Shown here one piece after another: positions 32,714 through 44,199 of a DNA stretch of 64,000 bases (the stretch's first letter is position 1; every line of letters begins with the position of its first letter). The notes beneath the pieces were generated by a model that was given only the letters and a program-made list of their open reading frames with translations, was not told the DNA's origin and searched no databases. The position numbers and the translations under genes were made by a program. The stretch spans positions 310,001-374,000 of the forward strand of contig JAHNUO010000020.1 of assembly GCA_019787685.1 (NCBI GenBank), in the 5' to 3' direction. The DNA comes from Chiua virens. Lineage: Eukaryota; Basidiomycota; Agaricomycetes; Boletales; Boletaceae.

Positions 32714-33438
32714 GGACCTAAGGACCTCCAATCGCAGCTCTTAAAATCAACCAAGTGAACCTTAGTGAAGTAATACAGGAATACAGGAATATTTCCATGC
32801 TAAGCACTCATTGAGTGCTCAATGAGCAACTTACAAAACCCCAACCGGTAGTACTACAGGTACATACCCATACTCATATACCCGTGAATATTACATACTT
32901 ATTGCTGCAAACCATATGATCACAAATCACACCATGATTCATGCTGTAAGTCCCTTCAGTCCATTTACATAAGTAATTCTCATCAACCATATATATCACC
33001 ATGTTGCCGTCGCCCCACCCTCACCTGCACTCACGCCGTTTCACTGTCATCTTGCCCCTCGCCACCTTGCCCTTGTCCTTGTACTCACCATCATGCATAA
33101 ACCCATTCCTGCACGTGCAGCCATAACCTGTGATGGTTATCAATGATCATACTATGGGTACGGACAGGTATGGGGTGCTGACCTTAGAGGTGAGTACTAA
33201 CCCTTTGTGTGATCATGTTTGGTGCAAGTAAGGTTTGATTGGTAAGTACATACAATTTGTGTTATTCATTTTCTGACCACAGAAACCATTTTGTCACTGG
33301 TCAGGCTCACCATTCCTAACCTGCAGGGTCATGATCCGGGCCAGCCTGAGCCACCTATCAACATATTATAAGTGTTCGATGAGTTTGGTTAGGCCACTTA
33401 AGAGCTCTTTTCGGATTCGCTTACATTCTGTTTGATTA
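32714..33438. other. Repeat flank and AT-rich spacer
   Basis: 32729-32775 matches 45277-45330 (cctccaatcgcagctct...), so the LTR landed in another repeat. The rest has no coding signal. Confidence 0.5.
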
Positions 33439-33533
33439 GTCTTGAAACCCGACATTCCTTTTTAGGAAGCACGGGCTACTCCCGAACCGAATGCTTCCTG
33501 TAACTGAGGTTACCAAAACAGATGGTTCGAGAC
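33439..33533. mobile_element. MITE with TA target duplication
   Basis: The 95-bp element is bounded by TA on both sides. Termini are GTCTTGAAACC and GGTTCGAGAC, imperfect inverted repeats. An internal inverted repeat (TAGGAAGC / GCTTCC) would fold. TA duplication fits Tc1/mariner/pogo-type mobilisation. Relatives are at 28978 and about 34150-34213. Confidence 0.7.
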
Positions 33534-33535
33534 TA

Positions 33536-34149
33536 CTGTTTGGCTGATGCTGTTAAGTATCTAGGGTCAGTAAGGTTATCATAGGCTCTAACTACTAGTC
33601 ACTTGATTTTGGTAGTGTCATAATAATTATTTGAATAAAAAATTTAAATTATTATGACGTTTGTATGATTATTGATCAAGAATAAATATTTATTTTGAAT
33701 ATTGTAATATGATTGACTATCACATTATACTCCTTCCCTAATAAATGTACCATTATCAGAGATCCTGACAAGCCTTTAAGCCATTCCAAACAACTGGCAG
33801 CGTGACAAGGCCTGACCATTTGTACTATGTTGATACCACTCTCCAGCATTTGACAGAATTACACCTGTGGCACAACATGCCAACCAATATAAACTGTTTA
33901 TGACGCTTATGGTTATTAGTCAGTTGATAAGGGTTTACAAGGACATTATCAGAAAATTAGAGAATCAGTGATGCTGCTCACCATGCATAGACACTGTGAG
34001 CATAGCACGGCGAAATTTAGGGACTTCAGCAATTTTAGGTTATGTACAAAACAGGTATCTCCTCGTCCCAAAAGATTCACCATCCATCCTGTTTTGGACA
34101 AGAGTGTGACAAGTGTGACTCGATGCGATAGTCTGCGACCAAATGTCTC
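33536..34149. other. AT-rich intergenic
   Basis: A strongly AT-rich stretch (33610-33720) includes an inverted repeat, ataattattt ... aaattattat. No gene is seen. Confidence 0.4.
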
Positions 34150-34213
34150 CAGACGTTTTGGTAATCGGCAGTTCCCGAGTTGTAGCGAGGGTACCAAACG
34201 GATGGTTCGAGAC
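34150..34213. mobile_element. MITE fragment (right end kept)
   Basis: It ends GGTACCAAACGGATGGTTCGAGAC directly before TA, matching the right end of the 33439 copy. No left terminal repeat was found. It lies about 170 bp upstream of the first DUF4419 gene. Confidence 0.55.
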
Positions 34214-34234
34214 TAGGTGAAACCAGCGATCGTC

Positions 34235-34352
34235 GATGTTCGTGGACCGTTATGGACCGCAGCGCGCGGTTTTTTCGATTGGAAGCCACGATACAACGGT
34301 TGTTTGGTTTTAGTTGCTCCTGCCTCGTGTTGGCCGTTATATTAGGGCGTCG
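34235..34352 (+). promoter_or_regulatory. Conserved promoter block of DUF4419 gene A
   Basis: This block recurs upstream of gene B (37308-37424), including ttttttcgattggaagcca, tacaacggttgtttggtttt and gttatatta near a probable TATA position 35-45 bp before transcription would start. The start codon is at 34386. Conservation between paralogues suggests shared regulation, or simply recent duplication. Confidence 0.5.
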
Positions 34353-34385
34353 TGCGTCTTCTGCCTATCTCACCAGTACACCCCC

Positions 34386-35868
34386 ATGTATCAAATTACA
34401 GGTGGCATTAAGCAGTCGGTGAGTATGCGGTCAAATTTTACCCAAAATATTGCTAACGTCAGATCAGGCAAAGGTCTCTGGGCCACCACCAAGCTCGATC
34501 ACATTCCACCCTGCACCGCATATTAAGGCCGAGTCGGTCGGAATGGGCGTCGGGCTTGACGCTGGCGCGGGAGTTGGCTCTTCTCTTGCTTTTCTCCGTG
34601 CTGTTACAGCAGAACAGGGAAATATCTGTGCCGAGCTCTTGCATTCATCTCTCCCAACCAGTCCGGATGCCTTCCGGGACATCGTGCCACGAAGGAACGG
34701 ATTTGTCAACACAGTCGTCGAGGCGTACAGCAAACACCATGCACTCATCATCCGACCTGACGACGTCTGGCTTGCCATTCTGACGCAGTTCAGCTTCTTC
34801 GTCAACGGCAATGCGGAGGCGCTTCGCAAGGTTTTCGTCGCCCACGAAGGGAAACGAGAACTTGTCGTCGTCGCTCCGATAGGAAACCGCTATACCATGA
34901 AACCCGATCTTTTGGCACGTCAGATGACGGAACTCATGCCAAAGCATATCGTCGACCAATCATTACGAGAGTGGATGATGCCAAATTTCACCACCACCAC
35001 CGCTACAGATACTGCCACGTCGGCAATCGTGATGATGGGGTCGATGAAAGAATACTTTGAGTACAAGTTTTTACTAGGGTGTGGGCTTCCCAAGGTAACG
35101 CTGGAAGGAGAAAAGAAAGATTGGGAGGATATTTTGCGTCGCCTGGAGCGCCTCAAAAAGTACGGGGTTCAGACCATCGCATGGTACCATCTCCTTCGAC
35201 CCATCATATCTCGCTTCATTGCCGCCTATGATGATCCTACCTCCAAAAAGAATCTGGACTTTTGGAACAAGGTCGCCCATTCTACGGGTGGAGAGAACTT
35301 TTATTCACCCCTCTGTCTTTCTGGGTGGATTACGGCGTTCTGTGTGTTTGACCAACTGGGCCAATGGCAAGGAAATGCCATCAATGCGAGCGCCAAAAGT
35401 TTAAGAAATCCTCAGCATCTCAGCGCGTCCCAATTCGCTGCGACCCACCTCCTCCCAGTGACCCCGGATACTTTACCATATCTGACACTGGACGACTTCC
35501 CCTATCCCAAGATCGCTCATAGCCTTATTCCATATGGGTATACATACGTCGACGTCGAGTTGGACGATAATGGACAGATATTCGACACGACATTCGTCGC
35601 GGGGTCAATCGGTTCGCACATCTCGTCCACGATGGGTGCATGGGATACCTTACGACCGATTCCCGGTTGGTGGTACTTCATAAAAGGAACAATGCCGCAG
35701 AAACTTAAGAACGGATGGGGGGAAGTATTTCAAGATGCGATGTGGCGGAGGCAAGCGGCTACTGCGGCTACACAGATTCCGTCTCAAAAGGTTTCAAAAA
35801 GGGCCTCAAGGGTAAAGCCAGTTTCTCCCGAGGCTAGTACTAGGAAAACTCGGCGTGATTCCCCTTGA
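34386..35868 (+). CDS. DUF4419 protein, tandem copy A
   Basis: A 33-bp first exon (34386-34418) and a second exon (34468-35868) join in phase over a 49-bp intron (GTGAGT...GATCAG), giving 477 residues. The body (about residues 45-420) matches the DUF4419 family: R-P-D-D-V-W-L-A-I-L-T-Q-F-S-F-F-V-N, later L-S-G-W-I-T-A-F-C-V-F, then F-V-A-G-S-I-G-S-H-I-S-S-T and the Trp-rich P-G-W-W-Y-F. The family is common in basidiomycetes and its biochemical role is unknown. No signal peptide or membrane segment is seen. The C-terminal 45 residues are basic and differ from copy B because a small indel after W-R shifts the frame. The intact frame suggests a working gene. Confidence 0.85.
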
Positions 35869-36519
35869 GATTGTGCACGAATTTGTCTCCTGTCTGTTAT
35901 GATCATTCTTGCGTCATTGATTTTGTTGCTTGCAGTCTTGTAGGTCTTGGAGATGTATATTGTCCGGGTACTCTTTGTACGTTATGGGGGCAGTCATGAT
36001 TAGTATGTAAGTACCACTCAATCGCAGTACAGCAGAGATTGACTGTTATAAAGCATATGAGTCCCGAGCTCTTGGCTTTCGATCTAAGAAAAACCCGTCA
36101 CCCTTCCGACGATGGATCCCAGCACCCCCGTTCGCCGAATTCCGTCAAGCTAGGCCCATCCGTATCTACCCCCGGGTCGGCACTCCGGTAAATATACAGA
36201 ATTTCCACCAATAAAAATGTCTACGAAGTTGAACGAGCACGAAATACGCAGTATGTAGTTCTCGAGATAGTGAAGTCGCCGCCTTGGTCGCTCTCTCAAG
36301 TTGTCACTAGATTCAAAACGGGGTGTATCATAGTCTGAGTACGTAGTCGGTCATTGAGCTCGTCGCTGTCAGAGATGTCAGTGCTAACCCTTTCCAGCTC
36401 AGGTTTGCGTTGGAGAAGGCCCACCTTGTGAGTTTCAAGTTTTGCTCCAAGTTGGCCAACTGTAATCCTTACCATGCCAATAAGTTTTGCAAGATTCCTG
36501 GATCACGAGGCGCGAGAGA
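35869..36519. other. 3' flank of DUF4419 copy A
   Basis: 35860-36100 aligns with 38975-39230 after copy B, so the repeat unit includes the 3' flank. The rest holds no gene. Confidence 0.5.
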
Positions 36520-37022
36520 AGGTTGTGGACATTATTGCGACGCGTTGTCGCATCGTCCACGTGCCGCACTCGCCCTCCTAAACCTCGCCTTGCCACACCT
36601 TCTTCCCACCTCGTCGCTGGTTCATCGCACATACATATTAGTAGACAACGATGCGACATGTTGTGTCGCATCGTCTGTGCGCCGCGCTCGTCCTCTGCCC
36701 GCCTACACCTCAAGGTCTCACTGCCCCCTTCTTTCATGCTACTGGGTCATCGCGACGAGCTGACGATGCGACTGATGTCGCATCGTCCATGCGCCATGTT
36801 CCCCCCTCCTAGTACACTTCCCCCTCTACACCTCACCGCCCCTTTTCTCGTGCTGTCGTACCGCTTGGTCGTCGCGACGAGACGACGATGCGACACGATG
36901 TTGCATCGTCCACTCGCCGTGATCGCGCACACACTCTACATCTCGCCCTCCATCGTGACGGGCATGGTTCGTCGCGACAAGGCAACGAGACGACAGCGTG
37001 TCGCATCGTCCACTGGGTGGCA
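36520..37022. repeat. Palindromic minisatellite between DUF4419 copies A and B
   Basis: Four to five degenerate units of about 105-125 bp. Each is centred on a palindrome of the type CGATGCGACA ... TGTCGCATCGTCC (cores near 36545, 36665, 36776, 36900 and 37002), with a variable C/T-rich spacer containing CTACACCTC between cores. Confidence 0.8.
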
Positions 37023-37307
37023 GACCTTCTAGCTTCCTACGAGGATTTTAGCCTAAGATAGATTCAGTATGGCGATGCCTATTTTTCCACTGCCAGCGAT
37101 TATTATTTGATGCGCCTGCCCACTCTTTCCACCCGTCCTAACCTTTTTTTCTGGTCGGATAGTAATATCTCTTAATGATAGTTCCGGGCTGGCATTCGTT
37201 GACAAAATCAAAACTCAGTATTAGCGTGACAGTCCGTGTCCATCCTGCCAAATTTGGGGTGCCGACTTGGGGGTGGAGGGGATAGTATAGCGGCTACATA
37301 GGTCACC

Positions 37308-37424
37308 GAGGTCCGTGGACCGTTACGGACCTGCGTGGTTTTTCGATTGGAAGCCATGATACAACGGTTGTTTGGTTTTGGTTGTTCCTGCCTCGTGATG
37401 GCCGTCACGGTTATATTAAAACCC
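37308..37424 (+). promoter_or_regulatory. Conserved promoter block of DUF4419 gene B
   Basis: Paralogue of 34235-34352, with the same cgattggaagcca, caacggttgtttggtttt and gttatatta parts ahead of the start codon at 37516. Confidence 0.5.
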
Positions 37425-37515
37425 AAAGGTGCGTCGTAGTCGTGCGTCTCAGGCTTCTCCCCAAGACCTCACCAGTACACTACTAGGCCAAGTACCCCCG
37501 GCGAGTCGTGACTCC

Positions 37516-38953
37516 ATGTATCAAGTTACAGGTGGCATTAAGCAGTCGGTGAGTATGCGGTCAAAAATTCCCCAAGATGTTGCTAACGTCAGATCAGGCA
37601 AAGATCTCCGGGCCATCACCAAGCTCGATCACATTCTGCCCTGCACCCCATAGGGTCGAATCGCTTGGAAAGAATGCCAGGTTTAACACTGGCGCGGGAG
37701 TTGACCCTTCTCTTGCCATTCTCTGTGCAATTACAGGAAAGGAAGATATTTGTGCCGAGCTTTTGCATACATCTCTCCCAACCAGTTCAGATGCCTTCCG
37801 GGACATCGTTCCACGAAGGAACGGATTTGTCAACACAGTCGTCGAGGCATACAACAATCACCATGCACTCATCATCCGACCTGACGACGTCTGGCTCGCC
37901 ATTCTGACGCAATTCAGTTTTTTTGTCAACGGCAATGCGGAGACGCTTCGCAGCGTTTTCGTTGCCCATGAAGGGAAACGAGGACTTGAGATCATAGATC
38001 CGCTAGCAGACCGCTATAGCATGACACCCGGTCTTATGGCACGTCAGATAACAGAACTAATGCAAACATATATCGTCGATGAATCGTTACGAGAATGGAT
38101 GATGCCAAGTTTTACCACCACCACCGCTACGGATACTGCCACCTCAGCAATCGTGATGATGGGATCGATGAAAGAATACATCGCGTGCAGGCTTTCAGGA
38201 GGGTGCGGGCTTCCCAAGGTAACGCTGGAAGGAGAAAAGAAAGATTGGGAGGATATTTTGTGTCGCCTTGAGCGTCTCAAGAAATACGGGATTCAGACCA
38301 TTGCATGGTACCATCTCCTTCGACCTATCCTATCCCGATTTGTTGCCGCCTACGACGCTCCCACCTCCAAACACAATCTGGACTTTTGGAACAAGGTCGC
38401 CCAATCCACTGGTGGAGAGGACTATTCCCCCCTCTGTCTTTCTGGGTGGATTACGGCGTTCTGTGTGTTCGGCCATGTTGGCCAATGGCAAGGCAATGGC
38501 ATCAATGCGAGCGCCAAAAGTTTAAGAAATCCCCGGCATCTCAGCGCGTCCCAATTCGTTGCGACCCACCTCCTCCCAGAGACTCCGGATACTTTGCCAT
38601 ATCTGACACTGGACGACTTCCCCTATCCAAAGATCGAATTTAGCCTTATTCCATATGGGTATACATACGTCGATGTCAAGCTCAACGATCATGGAAAGGC
38701 ATTTGACACGACGTTCGTCGCGGGGTCAATCGGTTCGCACATCTCGTCCACGATGGGTACAAGGGACACCTTACGACCAGTTCCTGGTTGGTGGTACTTC
38801 ATAAAAGGAAAAATGCCGAGGAAATTTGACGGATGGGGAGAAGTATTTCAAGATGCGATGTGGCGGGGAAGCGGTTACTGCGTCTGCACAGATTCCGTCT
38901 CAAAAGGCTTCAAAAAGGGTCTCAAGGGTGAAGCAAGTTTCTGCCAAGGCTAG
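37516..38953 (+). CDS. DUF4419 protein, tandem copy B
   Basis: Exons 37516-37548 and 37598-38953 (49-bp intron, same positions and phase as copy A) give 462 residues. The first exon matches copy A at 10 of 11 codons in amino acid. The DUF4419 core is complete, including R-P-D-D-V-W-L-A-I-L-T-Q-F-S-F-F and F-V-A-G-S-I-G-S-H-I-S-S-T. A small deletion near 38869 relative to copy A changes the last 35 residues, giving a Gly/Lys/Cys-containing end. No targeting signal is seen. Role unknown. Confidence 0.85.
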
Positions 38954-39714
38954 TACTGGGAAAGAGGCTTGGCCGTGATTCCCCTTGAGATTGTGCGAGA
39001 ATACGTTCCTATCAGCTATGATCATTCCTGCGTCATTGATTGTGTTACTTGGATCCTTGTAGGCCTTGGAGATGTCTATTGTTTGGGTACCCTTTGTACG
39101 TTTATGGGGGAAGGAAGTCATGACTTGTTAGTATGTACCCACTCAATTGCAGTCTGTACAGTAGTGATTAACTATCATAAAACATGAGTACTTGGGCTCC
39201 GAGCTCTTGGCTCTCCGACGATGGATGCCGACACTCGTGCTGAGCTTTCGAAAAACTACCGTACGGATGCGCAGATTGTGGCATTCATGCCAACTGGCAT
39301 GTGCCCGCGCCGCTGCCCGCTGCGTTCTCCCACCACTCTACACACCCACGGTCCATAACACTCCCCAATGGGCCCATGCCAAGACGTAATGGCAAGCAAT
39401 GTGTCAGTACCACTACTATGTAGGTGGAATTTCACTTGTTTCATGCTACCAGTCATGCAGTACTGTTGCCCCTGCCGTAGCGGCTGTTATATAGAATCCA
39501 AGGCGTGTTGTGTGCCTTGCTCCTCAAAGCATCACCAAATGTCATGGCCTCTCTTGCGTTATTAGTACCAGGTAGACTTAGGGGAAAGCTTAAGCAGGAA
39601 AGCAGACGCAGGACCACACAATCGCAAACGCACCGTGACGGACAAAGCACGGACCTCCAAGTCAGGGGGCTAGTAACCTATGCACTACTTGTACACTCTG
39701 TGAGTCGTGACTCC
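38954..39714. other. Duplicated 3' flank and promoter side of copy C
   Basis: 38975-39230 is shared with the flank of copy A. The stretch before copy C keeps gtgagtcgtgactccATG, as before copy B, but the rest of the promoter block is diverged or replaced. Confidence 0.45.
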
Positions 39715-41059
39715 ATGGGTCAATTTACGAGCAGCACCAAACAGTCGGTGAGTGTGTGCCAGGTTTTCCAAACGTTACTTATTGTCAGAACAGACATCCC
39801 CATCACTGGCACCCGGCTCAATCACATTCCGTCCTTCACCGCATATTAAGGCCGAGTCGGTCGGAATGGGCGCCGGGCTTGACGCTGGCGCGGGAGTTGA
39901 CTCTTCTCTTGCTTTTCTCCGTGCTGTTACAGGAAAGGAGGGCAATATTTGTGCCGAGCTCTTGCATTCATCTCTCCCAACTAGTCCGGATGCTTTCCGG
40001 GACATCGTGCCACGAAGGAACGAATTCGTCAATACAGTCGTCGAGGCGTACAGCAAACACCATGCACTCATCATCCGACCTGACGACGTCTGGCTTGCCA
40101 TTCTGACGCAGTTCAGCTTCTTTGTCAATGGCAATGCAGAGGCGCTTCGTAACGTTTTCGTCGCCCACGAAGGGAAACGAAAACTTGTCATCGGGGCGGT
40201 AGGAGATCGCTATGGCACGGAACCCGGTATGTTGGGATGTCAAATGACGGAACTGATGCAACAACACATCGTCGACGAATCATTGCGAGAGTGGATGATG
40301 CCAAGTTTCACCACCACCACCGCTACAGATACTGTCACGTCGGCAATCGTGATGATGGGGTCGATGAAAGAATACTTTGAGTACAAGATTGGATTTATAT
40401 GTGGGATTCCAAAGGTAACGCTGGAAGGAGAGATGGGAGATTGGGAGGATATTTTGCGTCGCCTGGAGCGCCTCAAAAAGTACGGGGTTCAGACCATCGC
40501 ATGGTACCATCTCCTTCGACCCGTCATATCCCGTTTTATTGCCGCATACGACGATCCCACCTCCAAAAAGAATCTGGACTTTTGGAATAAGGTCGTCCAT
40601 TCCACTGGCCCCAGGCGGCCTTGTTCGCCAGTTTATCTTTCTGGATGGATTACGGCGTTCTGTGTGTTCAACCAATTGGGCGAATGGAAAGGGAGCCCCA
40701 TCAATGCAAAGGCCAAAAACACAGAAGCCCCAAAGTATCTCAGTATATCTCAACTTGTTGCAACTTACCTCCGCCCGATAATTTGGGATACGCCGTATCT
40801 GACATTGGATGGCTTCCCCTACCCAGAGATCAACAGTGGACATATTCCGTACGGGTTTACATATGTCGATGTCAAGCTCGAGGACGGTGGAAATACTTTC
40901 GAGACAATGTTTGTCGCGGGATCGATCGGTTCGCACATCTCTTCCACCATGCTGAGAAGGGATACTCTACAACCGATTTCCGGTTGGTGGTACTTCATAA
41001 AAGCAAAAATGCCCGAGAAACTCGAAGACGGATGGAGGGAAATACTTCAAGATCCGTAG
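39715..41059 (+). CDS. DUF4419 protein, tandem copy C
   Basis: Exons 39715-39747 and 39794-41059 (46-bp intron ending TCAGAACAG) give 432 residues. It is the most diverged copy: the first exon differs at about half its codons and the middle (residues about 265-340) has many substitutions. All core DUF4419 motifs remain, including R-P-D-D-V-W-L-A-I-L-T-Q-F-S-F-F and S-G-W-W-Y-F. The frame stops early after L-Q-D-P, so the basic C-terminal tail of A and B is missing. The frame is otherwise intact. Confidence 0.83.
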
Positions 41060-42186
41060 CGGCTACTAGCAAGTTGGGTCATAACGGGTCTGCTTTTATC
41101 TAGATTTCGTCTCAGGATGAAGCCACTATCTGGTAAGCTGCTTGAATGATTCGGTGGCTTGATTTCCCCTCCTTGTAGGATCATGTCTCCCATTGCTGAT
41201 AGTCATTCCTGCGACATCGATTCTGCTATGTACTTGTAGCTCAAGGTTTCTTGAAAATCAATTTATTGTTTCGGGACCCTTAATACATTCACGGGGCCGA
41301 AGCAGACACGCCGGAGGTGAAGTGATTTACTTACACGACTTACCTCGCGTTGTAGAATTGTTGAAGCACAATACGTGCTGCCGACAGGTGGCATAGGCTG
41401 CCAGTTACACAAATATATACAGAATACTGCCTGATGATTGTAAAGCCAAAGGACTGTTTTCATTGTCAGGCAGTTTGCTTCACATCGAACATACCTAGCA
41501 TATTTCAGAATAGAGTGCATAAATGCCACCCGTTCAGCACTTCATCAAAGTTTTCAGTAGTTCAGTGTTCGGCGTCCGCTTCCCGTTGCCACTGGATATT
41601 GGCTTTCAACTGTTCGAATGATATTTGGTTTTCCTCTCCGGGCTGTCGAGCACGGTGGTTTAAGTGTACGTGTAACGAGAAAACACACCTTTTGTAGCGT
41701 TACCTTCAGCCTTTCCGCCGCCTTCAGTACTGGGACGGTCCTTGAGCGAACTGCGGCACGCGGCTCCAGATCCTATTTTCAGATATCATTTCCTTCTGTT
41801 TCACCGAGTGACAACACAGAATGAAAGACGTCGATACTCTTCTGAACACCGAAGTCCCTGAGCAACATCATGATCTCACACTTGCTGGATCCATGTTGTA
41901 GTCAGGAACCTGAGATGGCTTCGCGATCTAAAGAAAAAGCCGTCGCTGCCCAGACGATAGATGCAGACACCCTCCAAAAAACACGCTCATGTCGAGTTTT
42001 TGAAGCCTGCGGACACAGGCATCGCACTTCATCGTACTGCAGCTAATGGGGTGGAAGTCAATTGAACGACCGTCCAAGTAACTCTGTAATCGTCGCATCT
42101 GCACAAATCTAAGAGAATACAAATCAAGCCAGCTGAAGACGATCGGGAGGGACTTGCGAAGAAAGAATCTGTCCTAGCAGATCCAC
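41060..42186. other. Intergenic, no gene seen
   Basis: Lies between the plus-strand DUF4419 copy C and the 3' end of the minus-strand dehydrogenase. 41070-41270 resembles the 3' flanks of copies A and B weakly. Only small overlapping frames are found. Confidence 0.4.
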
Positions 42187-43491
42187 TCAGACGTCCTTGA
42201 CCTGCTCCTCCAACCAGTCCCAGAGCGCCTTTCCAAGCTCGAGTTCTTGTGTTTCCTGCAAAGGTGTACCGACGCGTGCCCAAGGCACGAGGTACTCGAG
42301 GAAGATCAGTCTCAGCGAAGATGCAGGGGAACGTTCTGCGCACTTTACCGTTGAGTTCCGCTGCCTCTGGCATCGTCCCGGCGTATAACTGCGTCAATGC
42401 GCCAAACGGTGTGTCATACAGTATTACGTGTTGCTGCTGCGCGTCAGTTTTCACAGACGAGATTGGACAAGGATAGACATACGGCGATGGTTTGCACAAA
42501 GGAGGGCAAATGACGTTGGAGATCCGACTTGATGTTTCCGGGATTCAACGATGTTGATACAATCCCGTCCTCGCCGTACCGCCGTGCCAACTCGAGTGCT
42601 ACCACCACGTTTCCCTGTCAAATACCATTCACGTCCTGTCATGTTCGATGCCTTGGGGACGTACGAATTTGCTCTGTGAATAGAGCCAACCAGCACCTAG
42701 TTTTCGCCGCACAGGCGAGTCTTTGAACGTGTCAAAGTCGAGTCGACCAAACAAATGACCAGACGACGAGGTCGTCACGATCCGGGTCTTGCCGTCTGCG
42801 GTCGTCTTGGCGGTGGCGATCATCGTCGGGAGTAACAATTTGGTAAAGTAGTAGTGTCCTGTGAGGGGCGTAAGTAACGGTGGTCTCTACAAGGCAGAAC
42901 GGGGAGGGACGTACCTAGGACGTTCGTTCCGAATTGGAGGTCGTAGCCATCCGCTGTGATCTGTTCAACCGGGGGAAGCATGACACCACTACCAGAAGGC
43001 TCATTCCGCGCCTGTCTCATGTGTTCGCGATAAAATGTACTTACGCATTGTTGATGAGCACGTCAAGTCGGGTTTCTTGCCTGTGTAACCGTGTCGTCAG
43101 TAACACCCACGGCTCAAGAAACAGAGGATGCTAACTTTAAGAATTCCTGGGCGGCGCGTTTGACGCTCTTCAAGTTGGCAAGGTCGAGATATAAGAAAAC
43201 GGCATCGTTGCCGGAGTCTTGTTTGAGTTCGTGGATCGTGTCTTGCGCCTGCGCCTGGTTCCGCGCAGCAATGTAGACTTTGGCGCCCTTGGCGAGGAGA
43301 GCCTGTCAAGATGAGCTCCAGTGGGATAGGATGCGTGGGGACGTGGGACGCACGCGAGCTGTCTCCTTGCCGATGCCAGTGTTGGCACCGGTGACGATGA
43401 TGACCTTGCCGGTGAGATCGGGGATGTCTTGCACATCAAAGGTCGGTTTGGGAGGGAATGCCTCAGAAATCCAGGACTTGAGGACGCTCAT
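42187..43491 (-). CDS. Short-chain dehydrogenase/reductase (retinol dehydrogenase-like)
   Basis: This is an NAD(P)-dependent oxidoreductase acting on an alcohol or carbonyl; the substrate is not predictable. Eight exons (43491-43354, 43302-43136, 43080-43045, 42988-42915, 42858-42665, 42614-42483, 42436-42344, 42294-42187) with seven introns of 46-56 bp all join in phase to 313 residues. Motifs: cofactor loop T-G-A-N-T-G-I-G (34-41), N-N-A-G (112-115), catalytic Ser in T-S-S-S-G (169-172), and Y198-S-Q-S-K202 as the YxxxK pair. S-L-N-P-G follows, as expected, and the protein ends W-L-E-E-Q-V. Length suits classical-extended retinol-dehydrogenase-like SDRs. No membrane anchor is clear at the N-terminus. 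High confidence in family, low in substrate. Confidence 0.93.
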
Positions 43492-44199
43492 GCTCGTTGA
43501 GCAAGCCTGAGACCGGTACTCACGCGACTCCGTGCATGACTCAAACAAGAACAACCACCATCTTGTAATACATCCGACTCACATATACGACTTGGATGCA
43601 TTTCGAGGGATAGATTCAGCTAACATGTCCAACATTGCTGTGGTTTGCTCGGACTATACTATATCGCTCGCCCCTACTTCTTACCCACAGAACGCGAAGT
43701 ACGCTTGACTGTGACTCTCGTCCACCGACTTTTGATGCATTTTCGAAAGGCGGGACGAGCCCAAACAGCTAATCCGGACGTTTTCATATAACATCCGTTT
43801 GATGGCCATCAAATACCATCCAAGAACAGATCATGCCGTTGATCCCCCCAGCCAGAATCGTCCTATCGATGATTTCCTCCTCAGGCTTCAGGCCTTCAGG
43901 AACTAGGTTTAATTTCTTGATACTACGGACGACAGCGATGCAGCATCTCTGACTCTCTCTACTGACAGGAATCTGCGCAGTAGTATAACGACCAGAATAC
44001 ACTTACCAACGACCACACCTCCATGTCCATACCCATGACATTGAACGGATCATGCAGCCTGAGCATGTAAAACAAAAAGAGACAGTCCATGAATCAAAGT
44101 GGGGCATTTTTTACTATATATTAATGCTAAGCCGCCCAGGCTGCTCGACTATGTTTTTCGACTGCGTGAACACGTCCTGCCAGCATTTGCGATGTTTCA
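43492..44199. other. Intergenic, dehydrogenase promoter side
   Basis: No gene seen. It holds the promoter of the minus-strand dehydrogenase and the truncated 3' side of the F-box/LRR relic. Confidence 0.4.

Noticed and set aside
36520..37022. CRISPR-like array
   Set aside because: Regularly spaced palindromes, but units are degenerate, spacers are themselves related and the host is a eukaryote; it is a minisatellite.
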